A stretch of 64,000 nucleotides of DNA from Littorina saxatilis (GCF_037325665.1 NC_090259.1:36423914-36487913); one strand, 5' to 3'; positions 41,416 through 54,285 are shown, counted from the stretch's first letter. Translations and numbers: made by a program. Notes: generated from the sequence alone by a model not told the origin.

Positions 41416-43343
41416 TAGACATAAACAGATCAGAAAGCATGCATGGCCATCAGAACAGTCAATTTCTGGAGACAACAATGAAACATATGCGTTTTCGGGC
41501 CTCACCTCCATTCAGCAGTAGTTGTAATAGGAAACCATAATGTCAGCTACACATACAGCCAACCAGCCAGTCAGACAGCCAGAAAAGCATTTATATCACA
41601 GTTAGATATCATGCATAATAACACTGCGCAAAAGTTCAGTCAGAATAACACTTCAAAAAATTTAAATACAATTGCCTCTTGGACAAACATCACACAACTC
41701 AAAGAAATTCAAGTTATTGAGGAAGAAGCACTGAATAATAAGGCAATAATGACAGCACCTTTCAGCGGAACAAGAACACAAAAAAGTGATCTGTCACTTA
41801 CTGTTGTTGCTCTATCTATTCCCATGACGTTTTATGCAGCGCGTAAATTGACCAATAAAAACCCCCACCAGCAATCTAAAATAGAAATCATTAATCAACA
41901 ACTAATGCACAGACCTGCTAGAGTCTTATTATCCCCCTTCGTGTATACACGCACGCACTAGACCAAGTACGCAGGGAAAAGATGCGGCCAGGCTGAAGAT
42001 TGTGTGTATATGTCCAAGTGGAAGGATGCTTTTATTTCATAAGCAACACCTACACAACATGAATTCAGGAAACACATTTCCACATTGCACAGGGAGAAGA
42101 TATGGTGTTGTTTTTGGAATGCGTCAACGTAAAGGGATTCTCTCATCCCATGTAAATGACTGACATACTTTGGTAGTGACTGCAATCATATGCACAGGGA
42201 CGACCTAATGATGCGAAAGCAAATGAAGACTCCAGCAGGGAAGAATAAATCAGCTCAGATCGGAAATCCTTACCAAACAAATTTCAATAGTGATGAGTGA
42301 AACATTGAACAAGGGAAACTAAACAACTGTCAAGGAAAAACAACAAACATGACATGAATCATTGACTTCAGCCGTCATGGTACATGAAATCTCAACGAAA
42401 AACCTCCCACCATGACGTCACAGACATCGTGTCAAAAGAACATCAAACAATAATGACTCTCTGTTGACCCCTCCTACCCCAACCCTGAAAAAGAGCCAGA
42501 AAGAAGCAATGCCACAGAATCTTACTAAGTGCACTTTCTTTGTTATTATACACAGAACTCTTAGACAAAGCGAAATCTTGAATCATATGGGACAAAAATA
42601 ATTGTACACAGACCACTCGATCATCTTGATACAGAAACATCGCTGGACAAATTTCATTCTTAATAATCTTTGGAGAAAAAAAATCCATTGTCGTGATTTA
42701 AATATTTGAAAAGGAATGTTTACAAGGTTTTGAAAATACTGTATGACGGAGGAATTCTGCATCATCCTGCTCCGTAATACTCCAGCATCATTGCACGAAA
42801 TCGTCTTCAGATCTTTCACGGGTAACACTACCAAAAATAAATCACAAATAACCCACACAATTTTGGGCTAAAAACCACCATAACAACAGTCCGCAGGGTT
42901 AATGTTGACAAAAAGTACATATAGAAAAAGCCCATTTTCAGCTTTACGCTTATAAGAATATGGACAATTGCTTGCCAACTTCCGCCAAATTACACAGAAG
43001 CCAAGTGTTCTTATCTCATCTTCTTATTATGTGTCTGCTGTGTAGGTTGTTCTTCCACTTTGAACACCGATAGGTCAAGGACCTTGTCAAGGTTTTGTAT
43101 ATTTGATTCATGAACATAAATAATACAGATCTCTTATGTTATCGAATACGATAACATTGTATCTTAACACAACCATGTGAGAAAGTAATGCGAATTGGAA
43201 GCACACAACTAACCTGTCGCTAAGATTAGCACAAGTATCAGAGCTCTTTGAAGCATTATGCATATATATGCAACCGGAAGGTTTTTGTCCGATCATCAAA
43301 CCGGGATGGCACCAAGCAATGCACACAAGGACCAGTGAAATCA
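41416..43343. other. No gene recognised; 3' flank of gene A
   Basis: Intergenic sequence between the gene A stop codon and the MITE. Some of the right part should be the gene A 3' UTR, but I cannot place a poly(A) signal with confidence. Confidence 0.45.
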
Positions 43344-45531
43344 TCACGCTACTGTGAACTCATACAACCCACTCAGGGTCGTGGCGTTGGCTTCTTTAGC
43401 TCCATACACAGGAATGTTCGTTCCACGTTGTGGCGTCACTTCCCCTTCCCACAATCCATTCTTCTTCCGCTCCATCATGGTGTCGCCGACCTTCACCTTG
43501 CCCAAGGTCGGTGCTCGGATCTGAAATAAGGTCGTCTGTCCTCTTGGCACCTGTCCATCAAGTGGCTTCAACAGTTTCACTCGCTCCTGATAGGCCATGG
43601 TGTAGGCACGTGGGAAGGGCTTGCAGTCGCTCCGCCCATTCTCGGCGTACAGGAGGAAGTTGGCCACGTGCGGCATCATGGTCTCTGTAGGGTGAGTGGC
43701 AAACACTCGCAGCGCGTAATATCCAGCTCTCGGCAAGCGAACGTCAACAGTGGCGCCTGCTCCTGTATATTCAAGAAACGTGTGACCTTGAGCGATGTCG
43801 TTGGACATGTTAGCAGCGTGATGCAAGTGGACCTTGAGTTCAGTGAAGCGAGACAGTTGGATCGGTATCTTCAACTCACCGTTCGTGGTTTGGAACGAGG
43901 AACGCGCTCCGTTGCCCGCTTTCAAGCCGCACTCTACCGCCACTGGCAGGATGAGCCCGTACGTTCCATTGGAACCGGGTTTGTTCGGATAGGGCTGCTG
44001 CACGGCGCACGCTTGGTCGGTGTAGAGTAAGAAATCAGCAGCCTGGTCCAGGTTGTTGTCGCCCAGATTCTTCCCAGCGAACAGTCGCAGCATGTAGTAT
44101 CCAGGTCTCGGCAAGCGAGCAGTGACAATGGCCCCGTCCTGCGTATACTCAAGAACAGTGCATCTCTCGCTGAGGTCATCGCGCATATTGCTGGCGTGCT
44201 TGAGCGTGGCTTTCATGTTGGTGCGGTGGTTCAGGGGTACTGGCACCTTCACCGCGCCGTTCTTGGCCGTGAAGGAATACTTGCCTCCCCTTGTGGTCTT
44301 CAGTCCGCACTGAGACGCTATGGGCTGGTGCAGACCCCACGTGACGGCTTCGTCTGGGAAAGGCTGTACATCTTGCTGACACTCCTTGCACCTGAACATA
44401 AGGGAGATTCATCCATGATTTCGATAAGGATGATTTTTTTCTGAGCCCTTCTTACCCACATACTTTTTATTACCACTTTAAATGAGATGCGCGAGAGTGT
44501 GCGAGGGAGATGGAGGGTGGTGACCTACTGTAGATAAAGGGAAAGTGTGTGTGCGCGCATGTGTGTGTTTTCAACGTAAAACAAACGTGGCCGATGTTTT
44601 TGTAGAGCGATGTTAAATAAACGATTTTATCGTCACCTTTAGCGCCTCTCTCTCTCTCTCTCTTTCTTTGGTGGCTCCGAATAAGGACCCGATTGGATGT
44701 ACGGGCAAAAAAGTTAAGAACTAGTCACATGCACCCTGCGTTTCCCGTACCGGCGCATCACTTTGATGATAATGAAATAATGATTGTTCATATAACGTGA
44801 AGCATATCATTGGTCTGTGCTGTGCGCGCTTTGCACTTAAATCGAAGAAATAAAATAACGTTATTACGCAATTAAATTTCAGTTGTTTCAACCCCCCCCC
44901 CTCTCACCCCCCTTCCCGGTCTATGCAGTAAGTGTGGTGTCAGTGCCCATCAGTGGGTAAGGTTTGATTTTTAATCTTGAATGTGTGTGTCATGCTTTCA
45001 TGCAAAAGGGCTGACTTTCTCTTGCAGCACGCCCTAGAGACTTACTTTATGACGTAGGTAAACAGCTCATGGAGAATGCGGTTCTCGTTTTCTTCACGCG
45101 CCCTTCCCATCACCTCCAGGTAGAATGTGCCAACTCGTGGAGGTCTGACGTAAACCGTGCAGGTGCCGTCATCACTCAGTGACGTCAGAATGTTTTCCCT
45201 GCACACACGTTGAAATTGTTTCCTCTGTTATCATTTATAAACATTTGAGAATATCAATTGGTTAATTGGTTCAGTGCCCCGTTATGACGTAATGAATACA
45301 TTTCGTTTTTGGATATTTTTTGGTAAAGAGATTTCAGTCTTCAAACATCCTTTTTCATCAATTGTACACGTCCTTGTGTCTATTAGTACCATGCAATGTC
45401 GTAAAGTAATATACATAAACAATGATTGTGGTACAGACAGACAGACAGACAGACAGACCGACAGACAGACAGACAGACAGACCGACAGACCGACCGACCG
45501 ACTGACCGACCGACCGACCGACCGACCGACC

Positions 45532-45596
<65 letters not shown>

Positions 45597-48500
45597 TCAC
45601 GCGCGCGCGCGAGCACACAGACACACACAGAAACAGACAGGCGCTTACTTGTTTCCCTCTCGATATGAACCCTTTTCCTTCAAGGTCACACTGACGAACA
45701 GCAGAGGTCGGCGCGTGGCCTTGAACTTGATGGTGACATCACGAGTGACCTCGATGACCCTGTGGTCGTGAGTGAGGTATTTGAGACCGATGACGTAGGC
45801 CAGACTTTTGGCGTCAATGGCTGAGGAGAATCTCTCCACTGGGATTGGTCGGTTGAGCAACTGATACTTTGCGGCCTCCGCCTTGCCCCTGTAAACAAGA
45901 GAAAGGGATACTATAGTTATCTGTAAGGTATTCGCTTGAAACAAAAGTTTACACCCCAAAATTCCACCCATAAAAAAGCTAATCACTTTTGCATCTGATC
46001 AAAGAATTACTGCACATTTGGTGTACATTAACCTCAGTTTGGATATTTTTTTTCGAAAGAACACAAAAGTCATACCAACTGACTTACAAAATTGAAACTT
46101 GGTGATAATTATATGATCATGCATAAGCTGAAGTTAATGTGAAGAAATTCGCTCAACATATTGTAGAAGTTATAAGCATATTTACGGGTGGCATTTGTTT
46201 GGGTTACCCTGTACAAAGCGAAGAGATAAGTTTATCATCAAAAGGAGCACCACACGTGAAACTTCGTTGGTGTGTTACGTGTGTCTGAAAAGTATTTTGA
46301 TCAGCTGTCGCAAGGTACCAAACCCTGCAAACGGAGAAAACTGTGGCGATGTGTTAAAACTGAGACAAAATCGTAGCCCAAAACAATCATGTTTACTTTA
46401 AAATTCGATTCATTCTGTAAACTTGCTTTCATGTTGAAGGGACATAACTACATGGTGGAATGTAGATAGTTCATTTAAAAAAGAATGAACTGTACAGACA
46501 TACGTTTTACATGAGATTTAGAATACCTCGCCGCGGTCGTTTTGAAAACGAAAGTGACAGCTAAAGGGAGACAAGCATGGCAGCCGAAAGCATGCTTTTT
46601 TCAACCAACGAAACAAACGACCAAATTATGCTCACTGGCAGAACTCGTTCCGCTAATTGATGTCACTGAAGTCAATCTTTGCATTGATAAGAGGGATTTC
46701 TACTCAAAACCTCATACATAAAACGCATCGATACAGTTCATGTCGTAACCTGAATGGCGATTCCAATGACTTGTTATGTTTAAAAACAGCAAGTTACGCA
46801 AATTTAGAGGCTTACATTGCAGCAGAAATTGAATCATCCCATGAATTAAACAAGCTTAAAGTTCAATAGAGGGGATTTGTCGAAGGTGAGATTTAATTTG
46901 GGAAGTTGTTCTTACACGATGTGACCACCTTACCTTTTATCAAGAGGATAATGCTTGCACACAAAGTCCGCAGGGTCCGTCAGGAACCAATGTTCGTCAA
47001 ACTTCCGCTTGAATGTTCCGCCATTGTCCGTGCACCCCGTGCCCCACGTGACATCCAGGGGACGCCACTCTCCCTTCACGTGCACGATGTTCCAGGCGTG
47101 CGTGGGTTTGCCTTCGTCTGTGAACTTTTCTTCAAGGTCGTGGTATTGCTCCTTGGCGTGACCTTGAACTTGCAGGCATGGGATGCCGGCGTGTCTGAAA
47201 AGGTAAAAAAAAACAACAACACTCCTTTACCAACATGTTACCAACGAGAAGAAATTTGAAAGAAGTGAGCACAACGATCCAAACAACAGGTCGAAGAAAA
47301 TGTGAACATTCATACAACAGAGCCAAAATGAAATAAATACAAAACAATCCATCCATCTATCAATGCAAACCATCCATCAGTTAATCAATCAACCACAAAT
47401 AAATAAATAGATAAATAAGGAATAAATCAACACCCACACACACCCACACTGACCTGCAAAGAGCGTGAAACAGCGTAGCGTATCCCATGCAGACACCCTT
47501 TAATGTCTTGAGCACGCTGTCTGCGTCTTGTGGAGGGTCGGCCCCGTTAGCGTACTTGTTGGTGTCGTAGCTGATTAAAGAATTAAGTTCAATTCTTAAT
47601 TTAATCAATAACGAGACATGCATAGCCTGGAAATGACTTTACAAGCAATATTTTTCACTCCTGACATGACTAGCGTAACTTACTCTTCGAAACTCTTCCT
47701 CGGGAGATGACAGAAATATACACTCTTCAAAAAAAGTTAAGGATCACTTTTTACAAGCACGCCACACAAAACAGACAAGACCGAATTCTTTAATTTTTAA
47801 AAAATTATATAATTGAACAACCAAGGAGTAATGACAAATAAAGCAAAGATCGAACGCGGCAGCGACAATTTAGCTAGAGTGTGTCAACCTTCATCCAGCA
47901 GGCCAGGGTCAACAGGATGCTGTGGCCAGCCAACAGCCTGGACCTGAACCCCATAGAGACTTCAGTTTAGTGCTAGGACGCTGAAAACTACGCTCACCCT
48001 GCTAAGGGGGAAAGTAACCCTAAAAATAGAACAGCCTTAACGGTCACATGACAACGTCAGGACAAGGTTACCTCCCAGCATGCTCTGCGCACGCGTGCTC
48101 TCGCCGCCATCTTGTATTCATTCGCTCGAAGCGCCCTATTATTTTTAGGGGAACTAAAGCGGGGTAGACGGGAGGGACTTCACTATGTGAATTGGGTAAG
48201 TATATTAATCAAATGAAAATTTACCATTAAGATTTTCGATTAAATTACATATCTTATCCCAATTCACATATAGCAGATTGCTAATTAAGGTGGTGGGATG
48301 CTCATCTATGAGCTAGGCAACAATTGCCCTGCTGCTACCATCGCTGGTAGAGCCTTGGTACCGTCCTGCCGCGTACTGGAAATGTCGCGCAGGTAAAAGT
48401 TGATAAAAACATCCTCAGATCTCCAGTAGGCGGAGTCGAGGACTTCAGATAATCTTCCTGATTTTAGGACAAAGCTCGTCCCACATGTGCTCTATGGGGT

Positions 48501-51382
48501 TCAGGTCCGGGCTGTTGGCTGGCCACAGCATCCTGTTGACCCTGGCCTGCTGGATGAAGGTGCTTACAGCTGCAGAGCGATGGGGAGGTGCGTGTTGAGT
48601 GCACCAGGCTCGGCGAGCTGCTCGGTGATTAGCAGTCAGGGTTGTTCCTCGGACTGGACGCCTTGCACGCAAGCCAAAGTTGTGTAAGCGGTTTCGGATC
48701 GTCTGACCACTAACAACAGTGTTGGTGGTAGCTTGTAGGCGTTGCCTAATGTTGTTTGCCGTAGCCATTCTTTGTTGCATGGCCTGCCTCTGAATGAAGC
48801 GATCCTCTCTTTGTGTGGTGACTCTGGGCCGACCAGAACGTTGTCGCTCCTGCACTCTTCCAGTTGCGTGGAATCTCTGTTTTAGTCTGATGATGACAGA
48901 GGGAGCCACTGCAAGCCTCTGGGCCACTTGCCTGGCAGCAACACCGTCTTGTAGCCATCCTATTGCCCTTCCTCTATCCAAATCGCTCAGTTTTCTTCGT
49001 GGGGGCATGTTGCTATGTTGCTACTGTGCATAATTGTGTCAGCGTGTCAACCTTTAAACACAAACTGGTGAGCGATGTTCATAGCCAGGACCCTGTTGTA
49101 GCACGTGCATCACAACCTTTTGCCCTGGCATGCCTGCCAAACAAAATTCTAGGTCAAGACTCATTGTTCATTTGTAATTCAAACACATTAATCTTTTAAT
49201 TATTATGTCGATGTTTAATTTTTTGGCAATTTTTTATAATTAGATCCGTTTTTTCAACCGATCCTTAATTGTTTTTGAAGAGTGTACATGACGCCATAAT
49301 TCGCTCAGTTTTGGTTGAAGAGTAATAAGAAGAGTTGGTCTCAGTAATGTATGGGCACACTATACATGGTTTCTTCTAATGCTGGTACACAAAAAATACC
49401 TTGTCAAGTAAGCCTGGATGCGATAAAACTGCAACAGCGACAGTTTTTTGTTTTTGTTTGTTTTAGTAAAAAACACAATTATGACGTCTTTAGCCAGGTC
49501 AGACTGGTGTGTTTTTATATTTAGTCAAGTTTTGACTAAATATTTTAACATCGAGGGGGAATCGAAACGAGGGTATGGTGTATGTGCGTGTGTCTGTGTG
49601 TGTGTCTGTGTGTGTGTCTGTGTGTGTGTGTAGAGCGATTCAGACTAAACTACTGGACCGATCTTTATGAAATTTGACATGAGAGTTCCTGGGTATGAAA
49701 TCCCCGAACGTTTTTTTCATTTTTTTGATAAATGTCTTTGATGACGTCATATCCGGCTTTTCGTGAAAGTTGAGGCGGCACTGTCACGCCCTCATTTTTC
49801 AACCAAATTGGTTGAAATTTTGGTCAAGTAATCTTCGACGAAGCCCGGGGTTCGGTATTGCATTTCAGCTTGGTGGCTTAAAAATTAATTTATGACTTTG
49901 GTCATTAAAAATCGGAAAATTGTAAAAAAAAATAAAAATTTATAAAACGATCCAAATTTACGTTTATCTTATTCTCCATCATTTGCTGATTCCAAAAACA
50001 TATAAATATGTTATATTCGGATTAAAAACAAGCTCTGAAAATTAAATATATAAAAATTATTATCAAAATTTTTTTTTCGAAATCAATTTAAAAACACTTT
50101 CATCTTATTCCTTGTCGGTTCCTGATTCCAAAAACATATAGATATGATATGTTTGGATTAAAAACACGCTCAGAAAGTTAAAACAAAGAGAGGTACAGAA
50201 AAGCGTGCTATCCTTCTTAGCGTAACTACTACCCCGCTCTTCTTGTCAATTTCACTGCCTTTGCCATGAGCGGTGGACTGACGATGCTACGAGTATACGG
50301 TCTTGCTGAAAAAGGGCAGCTACTTGACTAAATATTGTATTTTCGCCTTACGCGACTTGTTTTTTTATACATAAAACACAAATTCACAAGCACATTTAAA
50401 GAAAAAAACCAAAAAATGTAGAAACTGACGTGATGTTGAAGGCGATCCAGCAGAAGATGGCCCTGACCCTGTCCAGGTCCGAGGAGCAGGCGGTCATCAG
50501 GTGGTTGGCCAGACCTTCCACCGTCCTCGCGGAGTATCGGGGTGTCTGCGGTCATTGGAAGGGTTGAAATAACACGTCATTACCAACCAGACAATCAATA
50601 ACGCGCAAAGACGCATCCAGCTTATAAATAACTGAATGAATCGTTCTATTGATTGATCGATTGATCCATCAATCAAGGAAGCAAGCAATCAACCGATCCA
50701 TCCAATCATTCATCCATCCATTTATCCATCCATTAACTTATCAATGAATCAGTGAATACAACAAGAGAGTGTCAACGCTAAAGCACGACAGGAAGCTGTT
50801 TACCAGAACGCAGTAAGTGTCTGGGTGTCCGGAACAACATGCAACACGATCAACATTTTAATTAAAAGCTACTGCCTTCATGACTTGGAACGTGTGTGGT
50901 TTCATACCTTTGGAAACCCTCTCGCCTCAAATAACAACTTTAACTCCTTGACTATCAGACACATATAACAAAAAGAAACTGGGATAGAAATCATAACATA
51001 CAAGCAATAACAACCAGCCAACTACTTAGAAAACGTTCTCAGGGGGAGTCAATCAGCTTGCACCAAGATGGAAGTCAAATTACATCGGTTGCTTCCCTTG
51101 TCTGAGTATTGATTCTTGGGATGTCGTATTAATGTATGTAGGTGATACGTATTATGGCAGTCAAGAAAAAAAGAACCCTCACGTTTCTGACGAAGGTTTC
51201 CACATCTTTGAAGACCTCCGGATCAGGAATCAACTTGGACTTTGTCTTCTTCGGAGGGCGTATCGGTGGGAATTTCTCTTCGCCTGGCACATTGCTGTTT
51301 TGATCGAGAGAGGTGAAGGGTTTGTTTTTGTTTTTCTGCTGTGTGGTGGCCCTCCCGGGGACATTGCCCTTACTGGCTCGTC
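43344..51382 (-). CDS. KY/hillarin-like transglutaminase-domain protein (gene A), 5' exon(s) not found
   Basis: Recognised exons in transcription order: 51382-51183, 50545-50430, 47570-47454, 47194-46934, 45888-45649, 45198-45046, 44391-43344 (stop TGA). All inner junctions have GT/AG ends and the reading frame continues across each. Exon sizes 116, 117, 261, 240, 153 parallel gene B (116, 120, 261, 243, 150), so the two are tandem paralogues. The triad residues are present: Cys in LKGVCMGYATLF, His in KPTHAWNIVHV, Asp in RPLDVTWG. The last exon is 1,048 bases against 727 in gene B, a difference of exactly 107 codons, and encodes two KY Ig-like units (around QPFPDEAVTWGL and QQPYPNKPGSNGTYGL) before the shared C-terminal domain. 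The first recognised exon needs one more base upstream to complete its codon, so at least one exon, including the start, lies to the right. Introns hold a Tc1-like element, a CGCG-TIR element and a GACA/GACC/CA microsatellite. Confidence 0.85.
45435..45635. repeat. GACA / GACC / CA microsatellite in gene A intron
   Basis: An ordered series of GACA, GACC, then CA units, ending 14 bases from the donor of exon 45,888-45,649. Confidence 0.9.
47721..49284 (-). mobile_element. Tc1/mariner-like element, rearranged, in gene A intron
   Basis: Terminal repeats CACTCTTCAAAAA... and ...TTTTTGAAGAGTG are flanked by TA on both sides. On the minus strand the frame 49,008-48,445 gives a transposase with a paired-type N-terminal helix-turn-helix (MPPRRKLSDLDRGRAIGWLQ, RSGRPRVTTQREDRF). 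It then jumps to the C-terminal block with WPANSPDLNPIEHMWDEL, so the catalytic centre is mostly deleted. The C-terminal block also occurs on the plus strand at 47,888-47,957, i.e. as an inverted duplicate. About 475 bases of unrelated sequence lie between. Confidence 0.8.
47966..48440. mobile_element. Unclassified segment inside the Tc1-like element
   Basis: The segment between two copies of GACTTCAG (47,958-47,965 and 48,441-48,448). It contains a foldback pair, CTATGTGAATTGGG / CCCAATTCACATATAG, at 48,183-48,275. The eight-base repeats could be a target-site duplication, but the flanking transposase pieces are in opposite orientations, so a simple insertion does not explain it. Confidence 0.4.
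49516..50361 (-). mobile_element. CGCG-TIR element (family A), inverted copy in gene A intron
   Basis: A full-length-looking copy in the same orientation as the gene, ending TTACGCGACTTGT at 50,360. The TG/TCTG microsatellite at 49,585-49,632 again sits beside TGTAGAGCGATTCAG. It is very similar to the 1,594/2,464 pair. Confidence 0.75.
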
Positions 51383-51519
51383 CTGCAGACAGAAGTAACA
51401 TTGAACACTGAATTGTCAAACACGATTGTAAAGGGAGTTCCATAGCAGGACATATTGCTATTTCATAATGTTACATGGATTTCCATTGGTCAATTGGGCA
51501 AAACTGAGCTCAGTGCAAA

Positions 51520-51980
51520 AGTGATATCGACGACATTTCCGTCGATATCAGTTTTGATATCGACGACCTCTTTATTGCTTCCCCACTTCAAAAACAAAAA
51601 CACCTACATTTAAAAACAAACAAATATATATGAAAATGTAATTATCCCAGAATTTAGTTGAGCAAGTGACTAAAGACTTTTTGAAAGAAAAGACATTTTG
51701 AAATACTGAAAAGTACAAGAAAAGAGTGAACAAAAAGAAATAATAATCAGAGGGAGGGATATGGAACAGCCAAAACTGAGACAAATACTTTTGTAATTTC
51801 TTTACAGTAAATACAAAATGTCCAGAGAATTAGCAATATATCTAACATTGACTGACTGTGTGACGATATCTTCTGCTATTGGTCTGTTTCGACAGTGATA
51901 TCAAAATCTCGACCTCCGGTCTCGATTTTGATATCACTGTCTCAACAGACCATAGCAGAAGATATCATCACACAGTCCGT
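51520..51980. repeat. Foldback repeats built on GATATCGACGAC
   Basis: A hairpin at about 51,521-51,568 (GATATCGACGACATTTCCGT and inverse) and a near-perfect palindrome at 51,854-51,978 with arms of about 60 bases around CGACCTCCGGTCTCG. Non-coding, probably one foldback MITE family. Confidence 0.65.
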
Positions 51981-52276
51981 CGTGCTTCCTGGCCTGTGAT
52001 CCACAGCTTGTTCATTGGCTCTTCACTAAATGTTTATTATTCACGATCCGCCGAAATGTTTAGCTTACATCGGTGTGCACCTCATCTAAAACACCGTGCC
52101 ATTCTATGCATATGAAGCTATGTTTTATTTTTGTGATGTGCAATTTGTAGTACATCTAAATTATACCAGTAATTAAAGTGAATGGCGAATAGAATGTATT
52201 TTTCATGATCAAATAATGTCTTGGTACAGTGGAACCTGCCTATAACGACCACCCAAGGAGTCCCGACTGACCAAAA

Positions 52277-52441
52277 GTGGTCGTTATGGACATGTGTTCG
52301 CAATGGAAAGGTGAATTGTATAGAAGACGGAGTGGTCGTTATGGACATGTGTTCGCAATGGAAAGGTGAATTGTATAGAAGACGGAGTGGTCGTTATAGA
52401 CATGTGTTCGCAATGGAAAGGTGAATTGTATAGAAGACGGA
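52277..52441. repeat. 55-bp tandem repeat, 3 units
   Basis: Units starting GTGGTCGTTATGGACATGTG at 52,277, 52,332 and 52,387, nearly identical. The unit includes the pogo-like subterminal GTGGTCGTTAT motif, so it arose inside the element. Confidence 0.9.
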
Positions 52442-52464
52442 GTGGTCGTTGTAGGCAGGTGGTC

Positions 52465-53668
52465 GCGTTTGAAAGATAGTCGCAAAAAGAAAGACACTGT
52501 CCATCCTGTAGTCATCAAAGGTGATGCGATTGAGATAGTCAGCGAGTACAAGTATTTAGGTGTAGTTCTAGATAACAAGCTAAGCTGGTTTAATCATGTT
52601 GATGATGTTTTTAAGAAGACGCAGTCAAGATTGTTTTTCCTGCGCAAGCTGAGATCATTTCATGTGTGTAACAAGATGCTGTACATGTTTTATCAGAGTA
52701 TGGTGTGCAGTGTGATGGTGTTTGCATCAGTGTGTTGGGGAGGGAATGCCACTGCAAGGGACACTGGCAGGCTGAACAGGCTGATAAAGAAAGCGAGTTC
52801 TACTGTAGGCCAGAGCCTTGACACCCTTGAAGTCCTTGTTGAAAGAAGGCTTGCCAGTAAGTCCAGAGCTATTCTGTTCGACCTAGGGCATCCCCTCCAC
52901 GACGCACTGATGGATCTCCGCATCACACGGAACGCTCGGTTTCTCATGCCTAGGTGTCGAACGGAGCGTTTTCGGCGTTCTTTTGTTCCTGCAGCTGTGA
53001 GATATTTTAACAGCAACCGAGCCATTGTCCTGGCCACAGACTATCAGTGATGCCTTTTAAATGTACCTCTTAGTGATAGATTTAATATGATTTGATGACT
53101 GTTTGACCTTTGATCATAACTAGTGCTGTGATAATGAGCTTTAGCACTGTTGTGATGGTGTTGACACTATATTTTGCCCAATTGAGTCTAACTACCTGAT
53201 GGCTAATCTACTGTGATACCTGTGATAACTGATGATGATTACTGTGATTGGTTTTATGTGTTTGGTTGGTCTCTTCTTTGGTAGTGCAATAGCGTTAATT
53301 ATGGATTGTTGTTATCATCATTTACATAAAAACTTATCTGTTAATCCAAACAATGATATAATTACTGTGATGTTCTTAACTACACTTTAACATGGAATGT
53401 ATGTATGTATGTATGTATGTATGTATGTATGTAGGTAGGTATGTATGTAGGTATGTATGCATGTGTGTTGGTGTGTCGGTGTGTCAAGTGTGCAAGTAAA
53501 AAGGGTATTGTAGTTGTACATATATTACTTTAGATATTTTTTTGTTATCATGGGTTTTATAATTTTTCTTCTCTTATTCTTTTATAATTATTAATTAATG
53601 ACCTATATGTGCTGATGACCAATTTAATTTCCTTTGTTGGATCAATAAAATGTTATGAAATGAAATGA
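52465..53668 (+). mobile_element. LINE 3' fragment, CR1/L2-like group
   Basis: The open frame to 53,050 covers the very C-terminal reverse transcriptase: EYKYLGVVLDNKLSWFNHVD, RLFFLRKLRSFHVCNKMLYM, VCWGGNATARDTGRLNRLIK, and ends RRSFVPAAVRYFNSN. The untranslated tail ends in AATAAAATG followed by short TGAAA repeats, as L2/CR1-like elements do. It is 5'-truncated and still open, so fairly young. Confidence 0.75.
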
Positions 53669-53707
53669 AGGTAAGTTCGACTGTATCTAAAATCTCAGTG
53701 ACAGCCT

Positions 53708-54137
53708 CAGGTGTCCGTGTTACACGACTAATGTACAGGTACGTTCACATGCTTGTACCATACCGATCACAACTAATCAATCTCAGTCTGTCTCAGGTGT
53801 CCGTGTTACACGACTAATGTACAGGTACGTTCACATGCTTGTACCATACCGATCACAACTAATCAATCTCAGTCTGTCTCAGGTGTCCGTGTTACACGAC
53901 TAATGTACAGGTACGTTCACAGGCTTGTACCATACCGATCACAACTAATCAATCTCAGTCTGTCTCAGGTGTCCGTGTTACACGACTAATGTACAGGTAC
54001 GTTCACAGGCTTGTACCATACCGATCACAACTAATCAATCTCAGTCTGTCTCAGGTGTCCGTGTTACACGACTAATGTACAGGTACGTTCACAGGCTTGT
54101 ACCATACCGATCACAACTAATCAATCTCAGTCTGTCT
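53708..54137. repeat. 86-bp tandem repeat, 5 units
   Basis: Units starting CAGGTGTCCGTGTTACACGA at 53,708, 53,794, 53,880, 53,966 and 54,052. They are almost identical, with one C/T-type difference separating units 1-2 from 3-5 (ACATGCTTG versus ACAGGCTTG). Confidence 0.95.
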
Positions 54138-54285
54138 CAGGTGCTCATCATTATTTCCCTGCGGGTCAAGGAAATGCCGGTTTGAAAGGGTAATTCATTC
54201 ACATGTTTGAAAGATCTTATTTTAAGAAATCAAAATATATCCCTGTGGTCATGTCCACCGTCGTGAACATGTGTATTTGTGTATG

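Larger units (their letters stand above)
52225..53686. mobile_element. pogo-like MITE carrying a nested LINE
   Basis: The left end TACAGTGGAACCTGCC and the right end GGTAAGTTCGACTGTA are pogo-type imperfect inverted repeats. The interior has the 55-base array at 52,277-52,441 and then a LINE 3' fragment. The remaining element sequence alone is short and non-coding. Confidence 0.5.

Noticed and set aside
53708-54137. CRISPR array
   Set aside because: The 86-base units are contiguous with no unique spacers, and the genome is eukaryotic.
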